This document shows, piece by piece, positions 43,547-52,549 of a stretch of 64,000 nt of DNA (its first letter is position 1; each line of letters starts with the position of its first letter). The translations under genes and the position numbers were made by a program. Below the pieces are notes generated by a model. It saw nothing but the letters and a program-made list of their open reading frames with translations. It was not told the DNA's origin and did no database searches. Origin of the DNA: Wenyingzhuangia marina (GTDB lineage: Bacteria > Bacteroidota > Bacteroidia > Flavobacteriales > Flavobacteriaceae); NCBI RefSeq assembly GCF_900130035.1, contig NZ_FQXQ01000002.1, forward strand, positions 558,001 to 622,000, written 5' to 3'.

Positions 43547-45178
43547 ATGACAATATCCCCTTTAGTACGGTTTTGGAATTTAATTAAACCTTATAAGAAA
43601 CCCATCCGTCTTATTTACTATTACGCTATTATTAGTGGAGTTGTAAACTTATCGTTGCCTTTGGGAATTCAAGCCATTATTAATTATTTACAAACAGGAG
43701 AATTAACCACTTCATGGATTGTTTTAGTTGCTTTTGTATTAACTGGTATTGCCATTTCTGGTAAAATACAAATCAATCAACTTAGGATTGTTGAAAATAT
43801 TCAACAAGATATTTTTGCAAAATCAGCCTTTGAGTTTGCTTATAGAATTCCAAAAATAAAACAAATTAATTTAGACAAAGTTCATGCACCAGAACTAGTC
43901 AATAGATTTTTTGATGTATTAACCATTCAGAAAGGATTGCCTAAAATTTTAATAGATTTTTCTATGGCAGCTTTCCAAATTGTTTTTGGACTGGTACTGC
44001 TTACCTTTTATAGTTCTTACTTTATTATGTTAGGAATTTCTCTAATCCTAATTATCTATTTAATCTTTAAAATTACTGGTCCTAAAGGATTAGAAACAAG
44101 TATAAAAGAGAGTAAATACAAATATATGTTGGCTCACTGGTTAGAAGAAATAGCTAGTAACACAAAAACATTTAAAGTATTAAACAAAGGAAATCTTCAT
44201 TTAAATAAAACAGATGATGTAAACCTTCATTATTTAGAGAACAGAGAAAAACACTTTAAAATATTAATCAAACAGTTTGTTCTTTTTGTTGGATTTAAGG
44301 TTTGGGTTGCTGCTGGTTTATTAGTCTTAGGAGGAGTTTTGGTTTTTAATCAACAAATGAACATTGGTCAGTTTGTGGCTTCTGAAATCATTATTATTAT
44401 GATTATAAACTCTGTAGAAAAAATCACTAGAATTGTAGAAACCATTTATGATGTGTTAACAGCTTTAGACAAAATTGGACATGTTACAGATTTAGATTTA
44501 GACGAAGACAATGGTGTTGGAGAGTTAGAAAATAGTCCTAATGGTGTTTCTATAGAACTTAATGATCTTTCTTTTAAATACCCAAATCAAGAAAATTATG
44601 TCTTCGAAAATTTATCTGTAAAAATAAAGCCAAAATCTAAAGTATGGCTAAAGGGAAATACTGGTAAAGGAAAATCTACGCTGCTAAATATTATTGCTAG
44701 AATACAAACTATAGAAAATGGTCATGTTTTGTTTAATAACAGACCCTCAGATTATTATTCTCTAGAATCTTTACACGATCAAATCGGATTTATTAGTCCA
44801 AACACTGGTTTGTTTGAAGGAACTATTGAAGAAAATATTATGCTAAATAGAGAAATTGATCCTGAACAACTAAAAACTGTTTTAGACAAATTATTCTTAA
44901 CTGATTATATTTCTAAACTAAAAAAAGGAATTAATACAAAAGTAGATTCTAGAGGTAGACGTATGCCTAAAAGTACTGCTCAAAAAATTGTATTGGCCAG
45001 GTACTTAGTAAACAATCCTTCTGTTTTATTATTAGAAGATCCATTGCAATTTATTGATGAAACAGAGAAAAAAGCCATCATAGATTATATTATGGACGAA
45101 CAAAAATCATGGACGGTAATTGTTGTTGCCGATTATTTATATTGGGCAGATAAGGCCAATCAAATTATAAAATTATAA
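43547..45178 (+). CDS. ABC exporter, fused membrane and ATP-binding domains, with degenerate ATPase motifs
   Basis: 543 residues: six membrane helices (about 20-310) and a nucleotide-binding domain (about 335-543). No peptidase domain. Walker A is intact (WLKGNTGKGKSTLLN). The Q-loop reads IGFISPNTGLF without Gln; the signature LSGGQ is replaced by MPKST (RRMPKSTAQKIVLAR); Walker B reads VLLLEDP instead of LLLDEP, so the Asp and catalytic Glu are exchanged; the H-loop reads IVVADYLYW without His. HlyD- and TolC-type genes follow directly, forming a tripartite export system. The cargo is unknown. Confidence 0.9.
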   Translation: MTISPLVRFWNLIKPYKKPIRLIYYYAIISGVVNLSLPLGIQAIINYLQTGELTTSWIVLVAFVLTGIAISGKIQINQLRIVENIQQDIFAKSAFEFAYRIPKIKQINLDKVHAPELVNRFFDVLTIQKGLPKILIDFSMAAFQIVFGLVLLTFYSSYFIMLGISLILIIYLIFKITGPKGLETSIKESKYKYMLAHWLEEIASNTKTFKVLNKGNLHLNKTDDVNLHYLENREKHFKILIKQFVLFVGFKVWVAAGLLVLGGVLVFNQQMNIGQFVASEIIIIMIINSVEKITRIVETIYDVLTALDKIGHVTDLDLDEDNGVGELENSPNGVSIELNDLSFKYPNQENYVFENLSVKIKPKSKVWLKGNTGKGKSTLLNIIARIQTIENGHVLFNNRPSDYYSLESLHDQIGFISPNTGLFEGTIEENIMLNREIDPEQLKTVLDKLFLTDYISKLKKGINTKVDSRGRRMPKSTAQKIVLARYLVNNPSVLLLEDPLQFIDETEKKAIIDYIMDEQKSWTVIVVADYLYWADKANQIIKL

Positions 45179-45182
45179 GCTC

Positions 45183-46568
45183 ATGTTAAATATATCAGAA
45201 AATAGCATCAGCAAATTTGTGAAGCTAAGTAACTTTAAATCATACCAATATTTAAATGACCGAGACCCTAAAAAGAAAAGGGTTTACAACGGTATTGTTA
45301 TTATTATTTTATTACTAATTTTTGTTTTTGTGCCGTGGACACAAAATATTAAAGGAAAAGGATATGTAACCACATTGTTACCAGAACAAAGACCACAACC
45401 TGTACAATCTATTATTTCTGGTAGGTTAGAAAAATGGTACGTGAGAGAAGGAAATTATGTAAACAAAGGAGATACACTTATTTATATTACAGAGGTTAAA
45501 AACGATTATTTTGATCCTAATTTAATTTCTAGAACACAAGAACAAGTAAATGCTAAAAGCGAAAGCATTACTTCTTATGATGATAAAGTAATTGCCTTAA
45601 AATCACAATTGGCTTCTATTAGAGAAAGTAGAATGTTAAAATTGGAACAGGTTCGTAATAAAATTATTCAAACCAAAAATAAAATAGAAATTGACAGCAT
45701 TGATTTAAACGCTTATAAAATAAAGTATGAAATTGCAGTTAATCAATACAAACGAACCAAAGAACTTCACGATCAAGGATTAAAATCTTTGTCTGAATTA
45801 CAAGAAAAAGAATTAAAACAACAAGAGGTTTATGCTGCTTATTTGTCTCAACAAAACAAGTTAGAGAATCAAAAAAATATGTTAATTAACTTTAAGTTAG
45901 AATTGTCATCCACGGAGCAAGATTATCAACAAAAAATTTCTAAAACCAATTCTGATATTCAAAGTGCATTGTCTGCAAAATTAGATGCTCGTTCTAATAC
46001 TTCTAAGTTAAAGAATCAATTAAGCAACTATCAACAAAGACAAAACTTGTACTATATCACCTCTCCTACCAATGGTTATATTACCAAAACCATAAAAAAG
46101 GGAACAGGACAGTTGATAAAAGAAGGAACCGATATTTTAACCATTATGCCTGCCAATTATGATTTGGCGGTAGAAATTTATGTAAAACCACAAGATTTAC
46201 CTTTGCTAAGAATCAACGATCATTGTCGTTTGCAATTTGATGGATGGCCTGCCATGGTCATTAGCGGATGGCCAGAAAAATCTACAGGTATTTTTTCAGG
46301 AAAAATTTTCGCTTTAGACCAACACATTAGTAATAATGGAAAATATCGTGTGTTAATTGCTCCCGATGAAAAAGATAAAAGATGGCCTGAGAACTTAAGA
46401 GTTGGAACCGGTACTTATACTTTTATATTACTAAAAGATGTACCTATTTGGTATGAATTATGGCGAAACTTAAATGGATTCCCTCCTGACTTTTATAGAG
46501 CCAATGAGGATCATAATAGTGGTGAATCTGATGTAAAAACAAAAGCTCCCATAAAATCTGTAAAATAA
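45183..46568 (+). CDS. HlyD family periplasmic adaptor subunit
   Basis: 461 residues with one N-terminal membrane helix (about 36-54, IVIIILLLIFVFVPW), a first half-lipoyl motif (IISGRLEKWYVREGNYVNKG), a long coiled-coil hairpin (about 115-290, Gln/Lys/Glu-rich) and a second half-lipoyl part (ITSPTNGYITKTIKKGTGQL). It bridges the ABC exporter and the TolC channel. Start is 4 bp behind the ABC gene; its last base is the first base of the next start codon. Confidence 0.92.
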   Translation: MLNISENSISKFVKLSNFKSYQYLNDRDPKKKRVYNGIVIIILLLIFVFVPWTQNIKGKGYVTTLLPEQRPQPVQSIISGRLEKWYVREGNYVNKGDTLIYITEVKNDYFDPNLISRTQEQVNAKSESITSYDDKVIALKSQLASIRESRMLKLEQVRNKIIQTKNKIEIDSIDLNAYKIKYEIAVNQYKRTKELHDQGLKSLSELQEKELKQQEVYAAYLSQQNKLENQKNMLINFKLELSSTEQDYQQKISKTNSDIQSALSAKLDARSNTSKLKNQLSNYQQRQNLYYITSPTNGYITKTIKKGTGQLIKEGTDILTIMPANYDLAVEIYVKPQDLPLLRINDHCRLQFDGWPAMVISGWPEKSTGIFSGKIFALDQHISNNGKYRVLIAPDEKDKRWPENLRVGTGTYTFILLKDVPIWYELWRNLNGFPPDFYRANEDHNSGESDVKTKAPIKSVK

Positions 46569-47959
46569 TGAACAAAGCTATTTATATACTTTTAATGCTT
46601 TGGGGATTTAATAATTATGCACAAACAGACTCTTTAAACACCTTAACGTATAAGGAGTTTATTTTTAATGTTATTAGCGAACATCCTATTGCAAAAAGTG
46701 CCAAATTAAAAGAAAAAGTCGCCAAGGCTAAACAACTTGGTGCAAAGGGTGGATTAGATCCTTATTTAACCTCTAGCATTGATCAAAAAGATTTTGAAGG
46801 AAAACAATATTACAATCTTTTTAAAAATAAAATTACCATTCCAACATCCTTAGGAATTGCAGTTACTGGAGGTTTTGACAACAATTCTGGATACTACCTT
46901 AATCCAGAAAACAAAACAACCAACAGTGGCTTGTGGAGTGCTGGAGTAGAAGTTGATGTATTACAAGGTTTGTTAACAAATACTAGAAAAATAGATTTAC
47001 AACAAGCAGAAGTATACCAAACCATTGCCAAAAATCAACAATTGCAGTTGCTAAACGAATTGATTTACGAAGCCTCTAAAAATTATGCAGAATGGCAACA
47101 ATACAGCTCTATTTACGAAATATTACAAGACAACTTAGCGTTGAGTGAACTTTATTTAAAAAACGTAAAAAGTGCCTTAGCTAGTGGTGAAAAAACCGCT
47201 ATTGATACTTTAGAAGCAAGAGTTTATTTACAAAATAATCAAATTGATTTGATTAAATACAAGCAACTTTTAGCCGAAAAAAGATTAAAAGTAGAAAATC
47301 ATTTATGGTTTGATAACATGCCTGTAACCTTACAAAACACAGTTGAACCAGAAAGCAATATTATTCCACATAAATTTGATGAAATTCCCTTAACAGATAA
47401 TTTAGATAGCATTCCTATCATCGCAGAAAAAAGTGCTAAAAAAGAATCGTTACTTTTAAAACAAAAATTAAATAGAGAAAAGTTAAAACCTAAATTAAAA
47501 CTAAAATACAATCCTCTTTTAAAAACCAACGACGACAATATTGGAATAGCGGGTTTGTCTGCTGATAATTATAAATGGGGAGCTAGTTTAACTTTTCCTA
47601 TCTTTTTTAGAACGGAAAGAGGAAAATACAGAGAAAGCAAATATGCAGTTGATGAAATTAACTATGAAATAGCTTACAAAAAAACAGAAATTCACAATAA
47701 AATTGTAGCAAACAAAAAAAATCAACACGCTTTAATAGACCAGATAACCTTGTTAGAAAACAATATTTCGGGATATCAAAAATTACTAGAAGCTGAAACT
47801 AAAAAATTTAATTACGGTGAAAGTTCTATGTTCTTAATTAACAAAAGACAAGAAAAATTAATTGAATCTGAACTAAAATTATTGAGCAGTCAAAATAAAT
47901 TAATTATTAACTATTTAGATTATTTGTTATTGACCAACAATATTGTACCCAACGATTAA
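46568..47959 (+). CDS. TolC family outer membrane efflux protein
   Basis: 463 residues with a signal peptide ending NNYAQ and two OEP-type repeats of long helices (NELIYEASKNYAEWQQYSSI, LALSELYLKNVKSALASGEK in the first, NYGESSMFLINKRQ late in the second). It forms the outer membrane exit of the exporter encoded by the two preceding genes. The sequence is divergent from proteobacterial TolC, but the GEKTAIDTLEARVYLQN pattern is typical. Confidence 0.9.
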   Translation: MNKAIYILLMLWGFNNYAQTDSLNTLTYKEFIFNVISEHPIAKSAKLKEKVAKAKQLGAKGGLDPYLTSSIDQKDFEGKQYYNLFKNKITIPTSLGIAVTGGFDNNSGYYLNPENKTTNSGLWSAGVEVDVLQGLLTNTRKIDLQQAEVYQTIAKNQQLQLLNELIYEASKNYAEWQQYSSIYEILQDNLALSELYLKNVKSALASGEKTAIDTLEARVYLQNNQIDLIKYKQLLAEKRLKVENHLWFDNMPVTLQNTVEPESNIIPHKFDEIPLTDNLDSIPIIAEKSAKKESLLLKQKLNREKLKPKLKLKYNPLLKTNDDNIGIAGLSADNYKWGASLTFPIFFRTERGKYRESKYAVDEINYEIAYKKTEIHNKIVANKKNQHALIDQITLLENNISGYQKLLEAETKKFNYGESSMFLINKRQEKLIESELKLLSSQNKLIINYLDYLLLTNNIVPND

Positions 47960-47975
47960 TAATGATAGCCACTAC

Positions 47976-48548
47976 ATGACAAAAAAAGAAATCAATAGTT
48001 TCTGTCCTTCTAACCAACAAGAATGGAGAATGTGGCTTGAAAAAAATCATGTTACAGAAGATTTCGTTTGGCTTATTATTTATAAAAAACACACTAAAAA
48101 ACCCACCGTTAGTTGGAGTGAGGCTGTAGATCAAGCTTTATGTTTTGGTTGGATTGACAGCACCAAAAGACCTATAGATTCCGAAAAGTACATGCAGTAT
48201 TTTGGCAAAAGAAAAGCCAAGAGTAACTGGTCTAAAATCAACAAAGATAAAATTAAGCTTTTAACCCAACAAGGCTTGATGACAACAGCAGGAATAGAAA
48301 GTGTTAAAACCGCTAAAGAAAACGGTTCTTGGACCATTTTAGATACGGTAGAAGCGCTAATCATTCCACAAGATTTAGAAATAGCTTTTAGTAAACACCA
48401 AAATGCCAAAGACTTTTTTTTAAGTTTAAGTAAATCTTTACAAAAAATACTTTTATATAAAATTGTCTCCGCTAAAAGACCCGAAACAAGACAAAAACGT
48501 ATTGATGAAATTGCCTTACAAATGGAAAATCATCAAAAACCATCATAG
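47976..48548 (+). CDS. YdeI/OmpD-associated family protein
   Basis: 190 residues from ATG 47976 (MTKKEINSFCPSNQQEW); an upstream in-frame ATG at 47943 overlaps tolC. Family motifs: WRMWLEKNHVTEDFVWLIIY, SWSEAVDQALCFGWIDSTKR, RKAKSNWSKINKDKI and the C-terminal SLSKSLQKILLYKIVSAKRP, KRIDEI. Cytosolic, function unknown; family members have been tied to cationic peptide resistance. It is 16 bp behind the TolC-type gene. Confidence 0.85.
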   Translation: MTKKEINSFCPSNQQEWRMWLEKNHVTEDFVWLIIYKKHTKKPTVSWSEAVDQALCFGWIDSTKRPIDSEKYMQYFGKRKAKSNWSKINKDKIKLLTQQGLMTTAGIESVKTAKENGSWTILDTVEALIIPQDLEIAFSKHQNAKDFFLSLSKSLQKILLYKIVSAKRPETRQKRIDEIALQMENHQKPS

Positions 48549-48571
48549 TTTTCAATCCTAAATCATAAAGT

Positions 48572-49030
48572 ATGCTTAAGAGAATCCTTTTGTTTTTAGT
48601 TATCAATTTTTCTGCTTTAGCCATTGGTGGCTTTTTTACCAAAGCTGGCGTAAATTCAGATTGGTATGCCAATGCTAATAAAGCTCCATGGACTCCACCT
48701 GGTTATATGTTTGGAATTGCTTGGTCTACTATTATGATTTGTTTTGCTATTTACATGGCTAGCATTTACCCTAAATACGAAAACAAAAAAACGTTGATTA
48801 CTTTATTCGCTATTCAGTGGATTTTAAATGTAAGTTGGAATCCTATTTTTTTCTACTTTCATCAAACAGTTTTAGGGCTTTTTACCATTATTGCTTTAAC
48901 TGTTATAGTTGGTATTTTCTTATTTAAAAACTATGGTTTACTAAAACTAAAATCTCTTTGGATTGCTCCTTATTTTCTTTGGTTACTTATTGCAACTTCT
49001 TTAAATGCTTACATTGTTTTTATGAATTAA
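48572..49030 (+). CDS. TspO/MBR family protein
   Basis: 152 residues with five membrane helices, the fold of the tryptophan-rich sensory protein and mitochondrial benzodiazepine receptor. Key parts: ALAIGGFFTKAGVNSDWYAN, KAPWTPPGYMFGIAWSTIM and QWILNVSWNPIFFYFHQ, LWLLIATSLNAYIVFMN. TspO binds porphyrins and is involved in oxidative and light stress responses in bacteria. Its place near two photolyase-bearing gene sets is suggestive. Confidence 0.93.
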   Translation: MLKRILLFLVINFSALAIGGFFTKAGVNSDWYANANKAPWTPPGYMFGIAWSTIMICFAIYMASIYPKYENKKTLITLFAIQWILNVSWNPIFFYFHQTVLGLFTIIALTVIVGIFLFKNYGLLKLKSLWIAPYFLWLLIATSLNAYIVFMN

Positions 49031-49823
49031 ATTTCTGATATTTTTCGGTTTTGTATATATAAATAATAGCAATCTTTATAAAGCAAGAAGTTGAGTCAAT
49101 GGTTTCGCCTCTTTTTAAAATCTTTATGATTTGTTTTACTATTTTCATAGTATCACTATCAAAAAACAACTATAAAAGATTTGATTGATTTTTAAATACA
49201 ACAAAACCGTTACTAGATATTAGTAACGGTTTTGTTGTGTTCTAACAGATTTAATATCTAATACAAATTCTGTTTAAAATTACCATAAAGTTTGTGTAAC
49301 TCTAATATATTGGTAATTTTGACCCCATAAGACAATCCTCCTGTTCCTGCAGAAGAGTCTATACTACCTTTTAATCTCTTTGATTATTAGGTACACTAAA
49401 AATAAAATAACTGACGATTCTATCATTATTAAGTGAGTTTCGGATATTATTAAATTATTCTAAGCCCTAAGTCCTTCCAAGATTCTAGGGTTTTTTTGCT
49501 TTGGGTTTAATCCGTTACCAAAGGCAAAAAACAAATATAAGCCCCCTTAATATAAAGTAGGTGTCGATTTTATAAGTATTTCTAAAGACGTTATTAACAA
49601 ATAATTTTATGTGGATAATTTTGTCTATCAACTCTTTTGCTTCCTTTTGAAATCCATAATACATTAAACCATAACGAAAACATGTTTAGGACACTCTTGG
49701 TTCATTATTTACGTAGTTAGTTATTGCTAAATCTCTAAATTTATACATTGTTTTCATTAATTAATTTATAAACTCTTATTATTCTTTTCGAATAGAATTT
49801 GTTTAACTTAGGAGAAAAAAGAA
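49031..49823. other. Long gene-poor stretch between tspO and the lipoprotein gene
   Basis: 793 bp without a convincing gene. It holds a strong terminator at 49198-49238. On the minus strand a short frame ending at 49258 reads GSIDSSAGTGGLSYGVKITN and then a stop, reminiscent of the end of an outer membrane barrel and possibly a decayed gene. A 42-codon minus frame at 49020-49148 overlaps tspO and looks random. An imperfect palindrome attcttttcgaatagaat lies at 49781-49798. Confidence 0.5.
49198..49238 (+). terminator. Strong terminator downstream of tspO
   Basis: acaacaaaaccgttacta (49198-49215) pairs perfectly with tagtaacggttttgttgt (49221-49238), loop gatat: an 18-bp stem. T-rich part is within the right arm. 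It is 170 bp behind tspO and may close the exporter-ydeI-tspO unit. Confidence 0.75.
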
Positions 49824-50744
49824 ATGAAAAAGACTTTATACTCCCTAGTGATCGTTTTCACTCTACTAGTTTCATGTACCTCTGATAACGACTCTATTTC
49901 AATGTTATCCAAAGAAGAACTAAATGATATTAGTACTAAATTAGATAAGCTGAAATTAGGTTTTAGTGAAATAGATAGTGAAACAGACATAGAAGTTATA
50001 ACTACCGAAGAAGTTATAGAACTAAATACGATTAATTCATCATTAAGAAGAAAATCTACATACCAGAATCTAAAAACAAAGATCTCAGCTGATTGTGAAC
50101 ATGAAGTTTACGAAGAATTTCATTCTGATAATGAAAGCTATGAAATCACTTCAAGATTTTTTGATCTTGATAAAAATGAAATTACTAGTTGTGATATTTA
50201 CGATCGTGAGAATGTTTATTTAGAAGGACAAACAGGTTATATTGTAGAAGAGGAAATTAAAATCAAAGCCGTAAAATATGAATCTAATTATTCTAGCACT
50301 TCAATTTTTAAAACAAATACAACTAAGATAACAGATACTAAATATGAGTTTCTAACCTCCAATAATATGGAAATAACAGGTGCTTTGAATTTTAGTGGTG
50401 ATATTTTTAGAATTCTTAACGGAAGTTATATGAATACTTCTGTTAAAACAACCATTATTTTAGATGAATATCTTTTTAGTGATGATTTTGATCCTGTTTA
50501 TGAGATAGATTTTTTATATAAAATAGAATTTGATGTAAATAAAAACACGTATCACTTTGACATGATCTTAACCGAAAATGAATTACCTTTTTTGGTACAA
50601 GAAACCTCTGACGAACTTATTGAAATAGATTATGATTTACTAAATAATGCTAATGAAAAAATCGGTAGTATTCAATACAATTTAGATTTTAAGACTCATA
50701 GAGAATGGTTTGAATTATTTGATTTAAATGGCAACAAAATATAA
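49824..50744 (+). CDS. Lipoprotein of unknown function
   Basis: 306 residues with a lipoprotein signal peptide (MKKTLYSLVIVFTLLVSC, Cys18) followed by TSDNDS. The mature part is acidic and beta-rich (IDSETDIEVITTEEVIELNT, YDRENVYLEGQTGYIVEEEI, NTSVKTTIILDEYLFSD). No family recognised. GGAG at 49811-49814 gives it a Shine-Dalgarno-like sequence, rare in this window. It stands alone between two hairpins in a gene-poor region, which suggests an accessory gene. Confidence 0.75.
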   Translation: MKKTLYSLVIVFTLLVSCTSDNDSISMLSKEELNDISTKLDKLKLGFSEIDSETDIEVITTEEVIELNTINSSLRRKSTYQNLKTKISADCEHEVYEEFHSDNESYEITSRFFDLDKNEITSCDIYDRENVYLEGQTGYIVEEEIKIKAVKYESNYSSTSIFKTNTTKITDTKYEFLTSNNMEITGALNFSGDIFRILNGSYMNTSVKTTIILDEYLFSDDFDPVYEIDFLYKIEFDVNKNTYHFDMILTENELPFLVQETSDELIEIDYDLLNNANEKIGSIQYNLDFKTHREWFELFDLNGNKI

Positions 50745-50794
50745 TTCTCACCTTCTAATAATATACACATACCTGTTGATCCTTTTAAAATTAT

Positions 50795-50832
50795 ACAAAG
50801 CTTCTTTTAAATAAAATTAAAGGAAGCTTTGT
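50795..50832 (+). terminator. Hairpin behind the lipoprotein gene
   Basis: acaaagcttctttta (50795-50809) pairs with taaaggaagctttgt (50818-50832), one G-U pair. It lacks a clear T-run after the right arm. Confidence 0.45.
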
Positions 50833-50932
50833 TAGTTAAACAAAGTACTAACACCAATACTTAGAAATATAAAACCAATTTTTCTGTATTTAATTATATT
50901 ATTTTATAAACTAGTATTAGTACATTTGCCGA

Positions 50933-52384
50933 ATGCCAAGAAGAGAACGAAACAAGTTTGTAAAAAGAGGTGAAATCATCTCTATTACTATAGAAGACTA
51001 CGCCTTTGGAGGAAAAGGAATCGGTAGAATTAGAAACGAAAACGGACAATTTGTAGTTTTTGTACCCAACACTTTACCTGGACAAACGGTAAGATGTCAG
51101 ATAAAAAAAACAAGCAAACAATATGCAGAAGCTAAATTGTTTGAAGTGTTATCACCATCAGACCAAGAAGTAGAAGTTCCTTTTCAGGCCATTCCCGGAG
51201 CTCCTTATATTAAATTACCTATAGAGATTCAACATCAATATAAAAAAGACAGCACCTTACAACTGTTTAAACGTATAGGTAAAGTTGAAAATATAGAAGA
51301 TTTGTTTGATGAATTTATTGCCTCACCAGAAGTGTTTCATTATCGTAATAAAATGGAATATGGTTTTTCTGCCATCCGTTATGATTTTGAACAAAAAACT
51401 GATGTAGACGATTTTGCCTTAGGTTTTAAAAAGCGTGGTACTTGGTGGTGTGCAGAAAATTTAGACAAAGACTCTGGTCTGTTTGATGAGCAAATAGAAA
51501 ACAATCTAAAAGTGATACGCCAGTTTTGTATTGACTCTGGTTTAGAACCTTGGCACGCTCCACAAAAAAAAGGTTTTTTCCGATATTTTGTCATTCGTAA
51601 AAGTTACAAAACCAATCAAATTTTATGCAACTTGGTAACAACCTCTCCACAAATTTCACATTTTGACATGGATGGATTTGTAGCCTTGTTAAAAGAATTG
51701 TTTGGAGATAGAATTGCAGGATTGATTCACACAACCAATGATGAAATTGGAGACAGAACTTTAGCTGTTACTGGTAACGAACGTTTGATTTTTGGAGAAG
51801 ATAGAATTGTAGAAAATTTATTAGGATTGAACTTTGAAATCTCGATGAAGAGTTTCTTTCAAACCAATCCAAAATCTGCCGAAAAACTTTATAGCAAAGT
51901 CATAGATTACGCTTTAGAAAAAGCAGAAACTGTGAACGGAAAAATAGTCATGGACTTGTTCTGTGGAACAGGAACTATTGGACAAATATTAGCCTCAAAA
52001 ACTACAGGAACTCAAATTATTGGAGTTGATATTGTTGCTGATGCTATTAAAGATGCCAAGAAAAATGCTGAACGTAACGGAATTAAAGGAGTAGATTTTT
52101 ACGCAGCCGATGTTGGTAAATTCTTGGTAGAATATCCACAATACAAAGGAAAAATAGAAACCATTGTTTTAGATCCACCACGTGCAGGAATCGCTCCTAA
52201 AACATTAGATAAAGTAATTAAAATTGGTGCTAGTAGAATGGTTTATGTTTCTTGTAATCCTGCTACACAAGCCAGAGATACGGAAATATTAAGACAAGCT
52301 GGTTACAAAATATCAAAAATGAGTTTGGTAGATCAATTTCCACATACCGCTCATATTGAAAGCATTATACTTTTTGAAAAATAA
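50933..52384 (+). CDS. rlmD: 23S rRNA (uracil(1939)-C(5))-methyltransferase type protein (RlmD/RumA family)
   Basis: 483 residues. An N-terminal TRAM domain (about 10-75, EIISITIEDYAFGGKGIGRI) is followed by the catalytic part with FFQTNPKSAEKLY, the SAM-binding DLFCGTGTIGQILA, VLDPPRAGIAPKTL and the catalytic cysteine in VYVSCNPATQARD. The [4Fe-4S] cysteines that RlmD normally carries after the TRAM domain are absent: the region reads PFQAIPGAPYIKLPIEIQHQ. Exact uracil target is therefore less certain than family membership. A GNRA-loop terminator follows. Confidence 0.88.
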   Translation: MPRRERNKFVKRGEIISITIEDYAFGGKGIGRIRNENGQFVVFVPNTLPGQTVRCQIKKTSKQYAEAKLFEVLSPSDQEVEVPFQAIPGAPYIKLPIEIQHQYKKDSTLQLFKRIGKVENIEDLFDEFIASPEVFHYRNKMEYGFSAIRYDFEQKTDVDDFALGFKKRGTWWCAENLDKDSGLFDEQIENNLKVIRQFCIDSGLEPWHAPQKKGFFRYFVIRKSYKTNQILCNLVTTSPQISHFDMDGFVALLKELFGDRIAGLIHTTNDEIGDRTLAVTGNERLIFGEDRIVENLLGLNFEISMKSFFQTNPKSAEKLYSKVIDYALEKAETVNGKIVMDLFCGTGTIGQILASKTTGTQIIGVDIVADAIKDAKKNAERNGIKGVDFYAADVGKFLVEYPQYKGKIETIVLDPPRAGIAPKTLDKVIKIGASRMVYVSCNPATQARDTEILRQAGYKISKMSLVDQFPHTAHIESIILFEK

Positions 52385-52413
52385 AAGTATGATTAAGAAC
52401 CTCCCAGTTCTTG

Positions 52414-52445
52414 AGCCTCTTTACGAAAGTAAAGGGGCTTTTTTA
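52414..52445 (+). terminator. Terminator of rlmD with GAAA tetraloop
   Basis: agcctctttac (52414-52424), loop gaaa, gtaaaggggct (52429-52439), one G-U pair, then a T-run to 52444. Confidence 0.85.
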
Positions 52446-52470
52446 AATAGAAAATAATTCTAAAACAGGT

Positions 52471-52490
52471 CATCGAGCGCAGTCGAGATG
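52471..52490. repeat. REP-like short palindromic element
   Basis: catcgagcgcagtcgagatg: TCGA words flank GCGCAG, with cat/atg at the ends. The block is GC-rich in an AT-rich setting. The same phrase is frequent between genes in Flavobacteria as far as I know. Only one copy is seen in this window. Confidence 0.5.
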
Positions 52491-52549
52491 TTAAATCTGT
52501 TTGTAAGATACATCCGTTTTTCTTTAGGTCTTTTCTTATCTTTAATCTT

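Noticed and set aside
49020-49148. Minus-strand frame of 42 codons (MKIVKQIIKILKRGE start)
   Set aside because: Overlaps the end of tspO, no promoter, composition typical of chance AT-rich sequence.
49258-49376. Short minus frame resembling the end of a barrel protein
   Set aside because: Under 40 codons with a stop just upstream; too short to call a pseudogene.
49481-49497. Inverted words around gattctagggttttttt as a terminator
   Set aside because: Arms aagccctaa and ctagggttt pair imperfectly over a 13-nt loop; too weak.
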